Assembly (NCBI GenBank): GCA_963675135.1 | Contig: CAVLYN010000055.1 | Coordinates: forward strand, 1 to 64,000 | Direction: 5' to 3' | DNA from: Galeopsis tetrahit | Taxonomy: Eukaryota > Streptophyta > Magnoliopsida > Lamiales > Lamiaceae | Length of the DNA stretch: 64,000 bases | Shown: one piece after another, positions 9,480-19,292 of the stretch | Layout of the letters: every line of letters begins with the position of its first letter | How positions within the stretch are numbered: position 1 is the stretch's first letter | Position numbers and translations under genes: made by a program | The notes under the pieces: generated by a model | Told to the model about the DNA's origin: nothing | The model's database searches: none | Seen by the model: the letters and a program-made list of their open reading frames with translations, nothing else

Positions 9480-10570
9480 AATTATTGTAGTGACAAAAAA
9501 AAATTGTCACTAAATATTTTAAATAATTAATGACAAAAAATAGTATCGTCATGAAAATATATGGTTTTATGATATTGAATATTGTCATCAATTATTATTA
9601 AAATTGTCAACAATTATTATTGTGATGAAAATATATTGTTAATAAACATTTTGAATAATTAATGACGGAAAATAGTATCGTCATGAAAATATATTTCTTA
9701 TGACGTTGAATGTCGTCATCAATTATTATGAAAATCATCATGAATTGTTAGTATGAAGAAAATAGTTTGTCACTAAATATCTCGAATAATTAATGAGAAA
9801 ACATAGTATTGTCATGAAATTATATGTTTTTATGACGCCAAATATCGTCATCAATTATTATTAAAATTGTCACCAATTAATTTTGTGACAAAACCATTTT
9901 GCCACTAAAAATTTCGAATAATTAATGATGAAAAACAATATCGTCATGAAAATACATTTTTTATGACGTCGAATGTCATCATCAATTATTATGAAAATCG
10001 TCACCATTTATTAGTGTGACAAAAATATTTTGTCACTAAATGTCTCAAATAATTAGTGACGAAAAATATATCGTCATGAAAATATATATTTTTATGACGT
10101 CGAACATCGTCATCAATTATTACTAAAATCATCACCAAATATTATTGTGATGAATACATTTTGTCAATAAATATTTCTGATAATTAATGACGAAAAATAT
10201 TATCGTCATGAAAATATATTTTTTATAACGTCGAATATCGTCATCAATTATTATTAAAATCGTCACCAATTATTATAATGACGAAAGTTTAGCATCGTCA
10301 AGAAACATATTTTTCATGATGTCAAACTTCGTCACCATTTATTATCAAAATCGTCACATAGTATTATTGTGACATATTTATTAACAACGTCACGAAATAT
10401 ATAAATTTGTGACGAATTTTTTTGTAATTTGTGACAAATTAAAATTTTGTCACAATTTCTAGTACTTTAATGACGAAAAATAAAATTCGTCGCGTTTAAG
10501 TAAGAAATTGTGACGAATTTTGTGTCGTCGAAAAAAAATTCGTCACGAAATGTGTGATTTCCTGTAGTCT
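9480..10570. repeat. 131-bp tandem array with self-complementary GTCAT/ATGAC motifs, copy 1
   Basis: The landmark AATAATTAATGA recurs at 9522, 9654, 9785, 9917, 10048 and 10179, a period of 131-132 bp, giving six to seven monomers. Monomers are diverged from each other and carry paired CGTCAT / ATGACG and GTCACC / GTGACG motifs that can fold on themselves. From about 10300 the repeats decay into irregular GTCAC/GTGAC blocks ending in CCTGTAGTC (10561-10569), one base from the inverted CACTA-type end TAGTG. The array is therefore probably the subterminal part of a DNA transposon. Confidence 0.75.
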
Positions 10571-11207
10571 CATTAATTTGACATATTAAGTTATTTGTTT
10601 GATTTATTTTGGGGTATAATTTCTTGATTTCATTATGTATAATTTTTTTTATATTTTTCTATTTTTCTGTTGTCTTGATTTCATTAATTATTTGTTGTTA
10701 TTTCTACTAAGCATGAGGGAAGAGTACTACTTCAACTATGCATATTAAATCTAGAAAATCGGTTTAAATGTTTAATAATTCTCCCAAATTTTCTATCTTA
10801 CATAAATTAGTTTGAATGTTTATAAAAATATTTATAAATATGAAGATGCAAATAAAGATGGACATAAATAAAGATGAGAGGATGAAGATTGGATGCAATA
10901 TTTATTATTTTTTTGGAATTGTTAAAGTAACATTGATTGTTTAGCATTGAAATTGTTTTAAATATTACAAGTTAATATATGTGAAAAATTAATTAATATT
11001 TATAAATATTTTTATAAATTAATCAATATTTATAAATTAATCAATATTTATAAATATTACAATTGGAATTATTTTTACTATTTATATAATTATTAAAAGT
11101 TAAAAATTAATCAATTAATACATGTGAAATAAATTAATTAAATAAGTAAAATTAACTAAATTAGTAACAATTGAATACATATATAATTAATATTAAAAAC
11201 TGAACCA
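10571..11207. other. AT-rich spacer
   Basis: Low-complexity AT sequence with short TATAAATTAATCAATATT-type repeats near 11020-11060. No gene seen. The equivalent in copy 3 is 49900-50536. Confidence 0.5.
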
Positions 11208-11405
11208 AAGATCTGTCTGCCCGAGTGGTGCGTGCCCAACTATGGGCGCCTATCCACCTGGGATCAATTCCCACAAAGACCGAATAAATAGTCATTTAAA
11301 TAAAATGGGGCCTGGGATCAATTCCCACAAAGATCAAATAAATACTCATTTAAATAAAATGGGGCCTCCCATAAAGACCAAATAAATAGTCATTTAAATA
11401 AAATG
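11208..11405 (+). repeat. tRNA-like head followed by 54-bp direct repeats, copy 1
   Basis: Near 11214-11273 there is a tRNA-like segment: CTGCCCGAGTGGT resembles a pol III A box and GGGATCAATTCC a weak B box, about 37 bases apart, suggesting a tRNA-derived SINE head. It runs into a direct repeat of about 54 bp (CCTGGGATCAATTCCCACAA to AAATAAAATGGGG) present twice, plus a third partial copy. Confidence 0.45.
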
Positions 11406-11560
11406 GGTTGGGTCGGGTTGGAGGTCGGTTGGGTCGGGTACGGGTGTGGGTCGGTTATTTAAATAAAATGGGGAAGGGGTATGCGTGGTTGTTGGTTCAG
11501 GTTGGGTGCGGGTGTGGTCGGGTTGGGTGCGCGTGTGGGTGTGGGTCGGGTTGGTCGACT
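11404..11560 (+). repeat. G-rich GGGTCGGGTTGG-type simple repeat with G-quadruplex motifs, copy 1
   Basis: A degenerate GGGT(C/T)GGG repeat. At 11431-11450 four GGG runs are separated by 2-3 bases, a canonical G-quadruplex motif on the plus strand. Further GGG clusters follow to ~11555. It has strong strand asymmetry in an otherwise AT-rich neighbourhood. The minus strand reads as Thr/Pro-rich low complexity, which is not a gene. Confidence 0.7.
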
Positions 11561-11589
11561 GCGGAAGTGGATTTAGAAAATAATTCATA

Positions 11590-12055
11590 AATCGGATATC
11601 TATAAGACAAAATATTAGCAACAAAAATATGGGTTTCATCGCTAACATTTTCAACGAAATTAAAATATTTATCGCAAAAAAATAAGTCACGAAGTAAGGA
11701 GCTACTATTTTAGACACGAAAAAAATTTATAGCTAATTATAATATTTTCGTCGCATGATTTGTTGTTATACATACCCGTCGCTAACGTGTTTGCGACAAA
11801 TGTTCGATTTTCCTCGCAAACATTTTGCGATGAAACTCATATTTTCGTCGCTAATATTTTGCGATGAAACTCAAATTTTCATTGCTAATATTTTGCAACA
11901 AATTTTTTATTTTTTTTGTCACAAACACGTTAGCGACGGGTGTATAGCAACAAATCCTGTGACAAAATTATTTCATCGCTAACTCACGTTAGCGACGAAA
12001 ATATTAGAATTAGCGACAAATTTTTTCGCGGCTAAATTGCAGTTTTCTGGTAGTG
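11590..12055. mobile_element. CACTA-like transposon end fragment, copy 1
   Basis: Many short subterminal motifs (TCGTCGCTAA and its complement TTAGCGACGA) alternate in both orientations. The block ends at 12055 with GCAGTTTTCTGGTAGTG, whose reverse complement CACTACCAGAAAACTGC is a typical CACTA terminus. The opposite CACTA end and a transposase were not found, so only one terminal region remains. Confidence 0.5.
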
Positions 12056-12309
12056 ATATACTTTCAAATATGCATGCATTTTTTTATATATGCAATCGAT
12101 AATTACATATACTTTCAAATTTGCAGACCATTAATATTGTGCACATTCGTTTCACACATTCGATTACTCGCTCAATTCTCAAGGTGTGTTTTCTGCATCT
12201 TAGTTTAAATCTTTGTATATTATGTACTGAAAAATTAGAATAAACATAAATTATTTCGAATTTCATTGGAATTTTAAACACAGAGGTCGGATTGGCCTGT
12301 AGTCTTATA

Positions 12310-12395
12310 CGTAATGCGCAACTAATGTGCATATATTCATAGTTTGTTGCATATATATAATATGCGCAACTAATGTGCATATATTCATAGTTTGG
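12310..12395. repeat. 46-bp-period direct repeat, copy 1
   Basis: GCGCAACTAATGTGCATATA and the following TTCATAGTTT occur at about 12317 and again at about 12363. The flanking AT-rich sequence (12056-12309) contains no gene. Confidence 0.7.
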
Positions 12396-12999
12396 CAATA
12401 TACTTTCAATACATCAAACACATTTCGAAATTCCACTCCACCGTGGGTATCGAATCGTAGATTTTCTTCGCCAATTTCTCAATCACTGCAAAAAGGTGTA
12501 TTTTATTGTGAAAAGAAAATTACGTAGAAAACAGAGCATTGCGTAAAGAGAAGGCGATTCTTGATTTTATTGTTCACCCATAGAAGTAAAAACAGACTAA
12601 ATTAAAACCTTCATTCTGATGTCAAACTCATTCTTTCCCAATTTTCTTTTCATCAAACAATTAACAGGCATTAAACAATCACCCACAATCCAAGAAAAGG
12701 CCCTTACGTACAGTCTAAATTCAGTGACGTTTGTAAGAGAAGTAGAAATGACGACACTAGAAAGAGCATGTTCAACCAGATGGCAAAAAAAAGGAAGACA
12801 ATAAGAAAAATCAGTCAAATTTTGAGAAAGCCTGTCCTCCTCACCACTGCAACAACAAAACCGTCGGGATCGATACATCCTTGAACAGATCGGCCCGCGT
12901 CGTCGCCACAAAGCATCCGGTCTCGACCCTCGGCGCCCGACATCCCTCTCTCGCCAATCGACGCACATCCTCACCCCGATCTCGCCGTCGATTCCGCCT
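12396..12999. other. Unassigned stretch upstream of the TCP relic
   Basis: AT-rich until about 12830, then GC-rich to 12999 (CGCGTCGTCGCC, CGGCGCCCGAC). The GC-rich part would correspond to the region upstream of a TCP domain, but I could not read a TCP basic-region motif in any frame, so it is scrambled or unrelated. Confidence 0.35.
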
Positions 13000-13239
13000 A
13001 TGCGTGAATTACATAGCTTGTTGGTACGTGCATCAATCTACCGCCGTGTCCGCCTCGCAGGTCATACCGCCATTGATGTTCAAGACCGCCTCCTCAACGA
13101 TCGCCCCAGTAAGGTCGTCGATTGGTTAATTAAGAAAGCGAAATCCGCCATTGATGATCTCGCTCAGCAGTCTGTCGTCTCGGTTGTCCGAGACTCACCC
13201 AGATTCAAAATAAGGACGCCGGCCATTAGGGTTTTGTGA
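13000..13239 (+). pseudogene. Truncated TCP-domain (CIN-type) transcription factor fragment, copy 1
   Basis: A 79-codon frame. Residues 15-54 read RRVRLAGHTAIDVQDRL, a short gap, then DRPSKVVDWLIKKAKSAI and DDLAQQ. This matches the second half of a TCP domain: the end of the basic region, helix I, loop and helix II, closest in wording to CIN-type class II factors such as TCP4. TCP factors are plant DNA-binding regulators of leaf growth. Three residues are missing between TAI and DVQ, where CIN-type TCPs have QFY. The N-terminal part of the basic region, needed for DNA contact, is absent, and the frame stops 25 residues after the domain. Real TCP proteins are several hundred residues. It is therefore most likely a relic. 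If expressed, it could at most act as a dimerisation peptide. Confidence 0.8.
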
Positions 13240-14363
13240 GAAAAGAGAAATAACGTGAAATTAATTATGATGGAGTATATTACTAGATTTAATTGTCGAT
13301 TTAATAAAGAAAGGGTATAGTTGGGATTTTATGACCTCTTTTGGTCTTAATTATATTGTTTTACTAAAAAAATTTAGATTATATTGTCTGTATGTCTTAT
13401 GATTTGTCATATATTGTTAATAAACTCTAATTTAATCATTATAATATCACTTAACAATAATATAATACAATTTCATTCAATCTTACACAATATTGATTTT
13501 ATATACAGTTAAAATCTTCTACTATTCCAAACTCAGAAACACAAATATTATTATTCATCAGTGTTTCAAAAAACAAGTTTTCAAAAATTGATTCACAAAA
13601 TCACTCAAAGCCCAAAGTAAACATCATCTTAGAGTTGGTGACGTAGATGAATGGAACAACCAAAAGGTATGAGTTCGAATTCCTTCATGCTTTCTCAATT
13701 AAGTTGACTACGATCCTGGAATCCTTCGTCTGCTGTCTTGTTACGGGTTCACGTACTAATGTATTACTGGGTTATATATGTCCAATTAGACTTTTCTCTC
13801 TTTTGCTTCGATCCGGTGATCGATCGAGCAAGGCTCTTAGGAACCGGCGCTGCGGAGCCTAACATCCTCACGAGCCTATTTAGTCAAAAACAAGGTATGA
13901 AGTCTTAGCGGGTCCGCTTCTTTGGTGGCACACCGAATAAGTCAAGAATCAAGCTACAAGTCTCGATCTATACGATAGTGCACATCCTTGAATAAACTAA
14001 TTCAACAAAATAATTACAAATTTTGTTATCAAAGTCTCATTTTTTGAAAAACATACTATGACTTTAATTCACATTCATCATCCTGAAACCTTTCGATCAA
14101 GCACCCATTTCATTATGTGTATGGTTTAAATAAAATGTAATTTATTTAATTATTAAAGTATAAGAATATTAAAAAATATCTCTGATTTATCCACTCATTC
14201 ACACTCATTTTCATTCGAAGTTGCTTGAGTTTCAATTTCTTTTATATTATATCTAACGAGATGAATTTAGTAAGGCATAATAAATATGCAGTTAATTAAG
14301 ATTAATGAAAAGAGACAATTGCCTAACCCGTTTGTTACAAATTAACATTCCAACTTACAAGAA
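13240..14363. other. Intergenic stretch with a possible SINE head
   Basis: No gene seen. At about 13630-13682 GAGTTGGTGACG and, 40 bases on, GAGTTCGAATTCC resemble pol III A and B boxes of a plant tRNA-derived SINE, but no tail or target duplication was recognised. The equivalent in copy 3 is 52569-53692. Confidence 0.3.
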
Positions 14364-14434
14364 GCACCAGTGGTCTAGTGGTAGAATAGTACCTGCCACG
14401 CTTACAGACCCGGGTTCGATTACCGGATGGTGCA
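14364..14434 (+). pseudogene. tRNA-Gly(GCC) pseudogene, copy 1
   Basis: Seventy-one bases that closely match cytosolic plant tRNA-Gly(GCC): acceptor 5' strand GCACCAG, D arm TGGTCTAGTGGTAGAAT, TGCCACG around the anticodon GCC, and TTCGATT in the T loop. Several pairs are broken: a base is lost before and one gained after the anticodon loop so two pairs of that stem mismatch, the last T-stem pair is G-A, and the innermost acceptor pair is G-A. The B box is also altered (TTCGATTAC). No T-run terminator follows directly. A functional tRNA is unlikely. Identical in copy 3. Confidence 0.8.
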
Positions 14435-15386
14435 TTTAAGTTTGCTGTGATGATTATTACGCCGACCGCATTGGTTGGGTCCATTGCTTCGTCTGAAATT
14501 TCAGATTAATTGGCGTCTCTGAGCTTTAATTATTTTTCATTTATTAAAATTTTTAAAATCAACTATACTCCCTCTGTCTTAAATTAAATGTTTCATTTTA
14601 TCATTCATAATGTCTTAAATTAAATTACTCATTTTATTTTTGTCAACATATCACTATTATGGGAAGTTTAAAATCAAGTAAGTCAATTAAATTTGTTGAC
14701 CCCATTAATCAATTTAATTAAAGGGGGCTGTGAAATGGGAATGATTCAAATTATTCTCCATCTCATCAACCTTTCGCAATACTTATTCTAAAACAAGGGT
14801 AGGTCTCCTATGGAATTGAGTCTATATAAGAAATTGAGTTTTTTGTTACACTTTTTAATTGTAGTGACTTACACTTTTTAAAATTATATTTTAAGTTATA
14901 TTGTCGTGAACTTTTTAGTAATGTTATATTGCACATTTTAGTTATATAGACGTGCACTTTTCAATAATATTGTGTTGTACTTTTTAGTTATAATGTCTTA
15001 CACTTTTCAATTATAACGACTTACACTGTACAGTAATATTATGTTGCACTTTTTAATTATAATGACTTACACTTTTCAATATACACTTTTACAAAAAAAA
15101 AAAAAAAAAAAGATTGACTTTTAAGGAATCGAGTCTATACAAGACCTTGGCCTAAAACAAATGGTATTACGCACTTTTTAATTATTATATTCAAAATTTC
15201 TAAACATTTCAGGAATATCTGTTGTACGTGTCGTCTAATTCATCGTCTTCACGAGGACCGTCAGAAATAACCTTTTTGGAGACTTGAGAAGGAATTAAGT
15301 TGATTTTAAAAGGAAACACAAGATTCCATGAAAATAATACTGCCTTTAAATTTAAGTTCACAAAAACCCATACCGCAAGTGAATTG
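14435..15386. other. AT-rich stretch with Stowaway-like start and CACTTTT repeats
   Basis: TACTCCCTCTGTCTTAAATT near 14564 resembles a Stowaway terminus without a clear partner. From 14830 to 15090 an irregular ~40-bp repeat with TTACACTTTTTAAT-type cores occurs, ended by an A-run (about 15093-15111) and flanked by similar GAATTGAGTCTATATAAG / GAATCGAGTCTATACAAG motifs. No gene seen. The equivalent in copy 3 is 53764-54715. Confidence 0.4.
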
Positions 15387-15620
15387 CACGCGCTAAAACT
15401 ATATTATCTCACGCGCTGAGAAGATTTTATCCATTATTATTAGTTTTTGGTATATAGTTTGTAAGATTTGGAAAATTATATTTTGAGTGAAAATTATCAA
15501 ATATCTATTATAGTCATTATTTTATTATCATCAAAACTTGAGTGATGGTGCGCGTGCAATGCACGTGTCGCGAGTGCGCATCTCCACAACCAAAATCCAC
15601 ATTAAAATGGTGTAATCTCA
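15387..15620 (+). repeat. Left arm of ~235-bp inverted repeat, copy 1
   Basis: The reverse complement of 17173-17409 aligns along this arm: ATTATCTCACGCGC, TTTTATCC(A/G)TTATTA, TTTATTATCATCAAAAC, GAGTGATGGTGCG, TGGTGTAATCTCA. A few mismatches and small indels separate the arms. The spacer is about 1.55 kb and holds an ELM2/SANT exon relic. Confidence 0.7.
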
Positions 15621-15748
15621 TGTGCTGAGCAGTTTTCCCCATGTACACTTGGCCTCTCTCCACTTTCAGCATTGTCTGATGAAAGTACCTGCTCATCAGG
15701 AATATGATCAATGCACTCTCCGTTCTGATTTAAAGGACTCGAAGACAT
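15616..15748 (-). pseudogene. Possible N-terminal exon relic of an ELM2/SANT protein, copy 1
   Basis: After a CTGCAG acceptor-like site the minus strand reads MSSSPLNQNGECIDHIPDE, then QVLSSDNAESGERPSVHGE, and hits a stop about 15 codons later. The acidic, EQ-S-D-rich wording resembles the N-termini of plant ELM2/SANT proteins, but the match is weak and rests on recall of the family. It sits downstream of the C-terminal exon relic, so it would belong to a third, mostly lost gene copy. Confidence 0.25.
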
Positions 15749-16610
15749 CTGCAGATGAAACCAACAAAATGTTCATTAGGTTTCACATATAGAAAAGTGT
15801 ATTTTGAGAGATAAAAAATTATTAAATTTCTATATTTGACATGATTTTATTATCATCAAATTTGTGCAAAACTGCTTCATGAATCTCATTCCGTAGGTCA
15901 GATATACTATATTTTTGGTCCAATCAAGTAGTTCAATGTTTTTGAGAAAATTTGTTAAAATATGAATTAGAATACAGTCGCACAAAATGATAGTTACGAG
16001 ACAATCTCGCACAAGGCCTCTTATTCTATTTATATGCACAAATTGTTCCTTTATCCGCATTTAATATCAACCGGACAATATATCATAGACCTCCCATTTT
16101 ATTTTATTTCAGGTTGGTGGGGAGTTAGTGAAATAAAAATTAGTGCAAGTAAATATTATTGGCGTAAAAAGAAGTTTGACAATGCTACGTGGCGATAATT
16201 CCATATTCGCGTGAGTTGCATGCGTTAAAACTTTGAAAATAATGCGTTAAACAACTTTGTGTCAATTTTTTTTTTTTTAGCTTTTAGATTAGAAATTTTT
16301 TTATTGCAACCAAAACGTGTTTGAATTTGTTTTATGTTGTGATTAGTGTATTATATATCATCAAAAAAACTAAAATTATGAAACTGTGTCTCAAATCTCA
16401 TTTCTTGCTTAGGATATTATTTCCTAAGAATGAACAAGTAAACCCAAAAGAAAAGAAAAAATGTGGGGGATACTATTATAAATATAAGACTAATAATTAA
16501 CAAAATAAGATTAATCTAATCAATTTAGCTAAAAAGAAACATAAAATATGGGCAATATTATTATAAATATAAGACTAATAATAACTCATCAGCTGGCATC
16601 CTTACCCTAG

Positions 16611-17022
16611 CTAGCGTCTCCGAGTTACTGTCAGAAATCCACTAGCAATAGCTTCTAGTGCCCTGATTGTTGGAGGGCGGTAACTTGTACTCTGCCTCCG
16701 TGCATTCACAACACTTTGCTCCTCGTTTTTGGCCTCAGAGCTCGATAAATTGAGGTCGCTCTGCAGCTGAACTCTGGGGGGTGCGCCGATTGATAGGGTT
16801 CGATGTTCTAAATTGAGGTCGCACTACAGGTCTTTTGGCCTTTCCAGGCTTCTTGGAGACTAATGATTCCCCACCAGCTTTTGCTATCAGTAACTTGTCT
16901 GATGTAGCAGACACACCGACTATGATGGTGGGAATATCTGTTGTGTCGTCTGATTCATTGGTACCTGTGCTAATAACAATAGCTTCAACAAGCGATGAAG
17001 AAATGTATAGGCAAAAACACAA
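16611..17022 (-). pseudogene. C-terminal exon relic of an ELM2/SANT-type protein (first), copy 1
   Basis: On the minus strand a frame reads QSDLNLSSSEAKNEEQSVV, then RRQSTSYRPPTIRALEAI, ASGFLTVTRRR and a TAG at 16611-16613. This wording matches the C-terminus of plant ELM2/SANT-domain (RERE-like) nuclear proteins, which end with an RRQST...RPxTTxALEALxxGF motif preceded by DLN(L/I)P. A second minus frame upstream (16735-17022: ESDDTTDIPTII, VSKKPGKAKRPVVRPQF) may be the preceding part of the exon, joined to it only through a frameshift. The motif GCGACCTCAATTTA occurs twice about 65 bp apart here, so a small rearrangement may be responsible. It is a paralogue of 19293-19670. Confidence 0.55.
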
Positions 17023-17172
17023 ACAATGACATATTCAGATAAAGAAGATGAGGAAATAAGTTGATATTCCCAGACAACAAAAGATTCCATGAAAATAATA
17101 CTGCCTTTAAATTTAATTTGGCACTCACTTTAATTAATTATATATAAATTCAAAAAACACTTGCACGGGACT

Positions 17173-17409
17173 GTGAGATTACACCGTTTTAATATGCATG
17201 TTGTTGTAGCTTGCACTCACGCGCACTCGTCACGCGTGCCTTGCACGCACCATCACTCATGTTTTGATGATAATAAAATAATGACAATAATATAAATTTG
17301 ATAATTTTTGCTCCAAATATAATTTTTCAAATCTTAAAACTATACACCAAAAAATAATAACGGATAAAATGTGTTCGGCGCGTGAGATAACATAGTTTGA
17401 ACGCGTAGA
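17173..17409 (-). repeat. Right arm of ~235-bp inverted repeat, copy 1
   Basis: Inverted partner of 15387-15620. Its inner end (17173-17190) is where the 309-bp deletion of copy 3 terminates. Confidence 0.7.
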
Positions 17410-18079
17410 ATGGATTTATGGCTTACTTTTTGATTCTTAATAAAAAAAACATTCAACTCAAGAAATGAGATTCGTGACACAATTTAATTTGGCCTTCACT
17501 TGATATACAAAAACTTGCAAGGGACTGTCACGTGCATCAAACACACTACTTTTGTAAGTTTTTGTGATACTTTTGAGTAGCTCGATTGCACGAGAACACC
17601 AAACACATGTTTCACATCAAATTAAGTAGCTCGATTGCACGAGCCTTGTTGAGGAACTTGAGAATTCCAAACAACAATATATCAATTATAAATGCTAATC
17701 AAGTCTACTGTCTATTGTCTACATATTTCCAATTGCATAAAGATACCCATTCTAAATGCTAATCCAGAAACTTTAAAACCGAAAAGAGAAGAAAAAACCA
17801 GAAAAAATATATAAACTAACTACCGTAGTGAGGCAGGTGAGCAGACGGCGGGCAAACGTTGGCAGACGTCAGTGAACAGCACCCTTCTCTTCTCTCTCAA
17901 TTTAGGGAAGCTTGGTTCTGCCCCCTTTGCCCTCTTTGTCTGTTTTGAATTTTTAAAAATGTTCGATTATTAAGTTTTTTTTTTTAAATTCACGACTGGA
18001 ACGATGACATTTCACACATAAAAAGAAAATTTCTGAGAAAAGACGGTCCCACGCAAAACAACATCCATACGTGCTGAGC

Positions 18080-18320
18080 AGTTTTTTCCCATGTACACTT
18101 TTCTTGCTTAAGTTTCGAGCTTTGGACCATTTTTTGTATTCAGGCGATCTGTAAAAGTGTCCATAATAGAAGGCGAGCACTGCACCCATGTCTATAGTTT
18201 CAACGAATCGCCTCACCTCAACGAAATTCTTCTCAAAGATGTACAAGGCAAGGAGGAAACTAGGTAGCCTTTTCAGCATCACTCCAGCTCTCACTTTTGA
18301 TGAATGGAGTCTGGGCCCTC
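18080..18320 (-). pseudogene. SANT-domain exon relic of an ELM2/SANT protein, copy 1
   Basis: The minus strand encodes FLLALYIFEKNFVEVRRF, then VETIDMGAVLAFYYGHF, YRSPEYKKWSKAR and KKSVHGKK. This is the characteristic SANT segment of plant ELM2/SANT proteins (FLLGLYIFGKNF..., YYGKFYRS..., HGQK). Upstream, another frame reads SESWSDAEKA, the start of the same domain. The two frames are separated by a 4-bp insertion near 18261-18268: removing CCTA from GGCTACCTAGTTT would rejoin them. So the exon is frameshifted. After KKSVHGKK the homology stops. With the C-terminal relic at 16611-17022 it fits one decayed minus-strand gene. Confidence 0.65.
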
Positions 18321-19292
18321 ATGCTTCAATTCTACGGGAGATTGGGGGCAGTACTAATGGCTGTGAGCGGGGCAACTTCAGGCCACCTATTTTGAGTGCA
18401 TATAAATATAAATATTACAGATTGTTATATATGTAATAAAATAAAAATAGTGCATGTAGATATTCATGGAAACAAATCGCACGGGGTACGTTGTCATTGA
18501 CCCATTCTACTAGTGAGTTACACATGCACGTTAAATCTATGCATTATCTCGCGCTGAGCAATTTTTCCTCCATTATTAATTTTTTTCTAGGTTTCTGATA
18601 TAGAAAATTTTACGTATTTTGAGAAAAAAAATATTAAATTTCAATTTTTGACCTTATTTTCTTATGATCAAAATTTGTGCAAAACTGTTTCATGAATCTC
18701 ATTTCGTAGGTTGATCATATACTTTTTTTTTTGGTCCAATCAAGTTGGTCAATGTTTTGAGAAAATTTGTCAAAATATTAATTAGAATACAGTCGCACAA
18801 AATGATAGTTACAAGACGATCTCACACAAGGCCTCTTATTATATTTATATGCATTTAATATCAAACGGACAGTATATCATAGACCTCCCATTTAATTTAT
18901 ATGTGCGTATGTATTAATTACAGGTTGGTTTGGAGTTGGTGAAATAAAAATATTCCAAGTAAATATTATTCGCGAACAAAGAAGTTTGATAATGGTATGC
19001 GGCAATAATCCCATATGCGCGTGAGTTGCACGGGTTACAACTGTGAAACTAATGCGTTAAGCAACATACTTTGTGACATTTATTATTTTTTCTTGCGTTT
19101 AGATTTGAAAAATTTTTTTGCGACCGAAAAATGTTTGAATTTCTTTTATGACATCATTCTGTTATCATCAAATAATTTGTGAAACTGTGTCACAGATCTC
19201 ATTTCTTGCGTCGCATATATATTATTTCTTAAGAATCAACAAGTAAGCCCAAAAGAAACAATAAAATGGGGAATATTAATATAAATATATGT

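Larger units (their letters stand above)
15760..19290. repeat. Cluster of a dispersed ~200-400-bp repeat family around the ELM2/SANT relics, copy 1
   Basis: Related segments with the order TTTTATTATCATCAAA, ~10 bases, TGTGCAAAACTG, TTTCATGAATCTCATTTC occur near 15845, 16345, 18660 and 19150 in plus orientation and near 17480 inverted. A GCTGAGCAGTTTT-like motif recurs near 15417, 15628, 18073 and 18555 at segment boundaries. Two segments are long direct duplicates (about 15780-16610 against 18590-19320). No coding capacity is seen apart from the listed relics. Confidence 0.6.

Noticed and set aside
9480..10570. CRISPR-like array
   Set aside because: Whole monomers are diverged head-to-tail repeats without constant repeats and unique spacers, and the context is a plant genome.
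11394..11717. Thr/Pro-rich 107-codon minus-strand frame
   Set aside because: Direct product of the GGGT(C/T)GGG simple repeat followed by transposon-end sequence.
12597..12974. 125-codon minus-strand frame upstream of the TCP relic
   Set aside because: No recognisable domain. It is open mostly because of the GC-rich part and is antisense to the TCP-side sequence.
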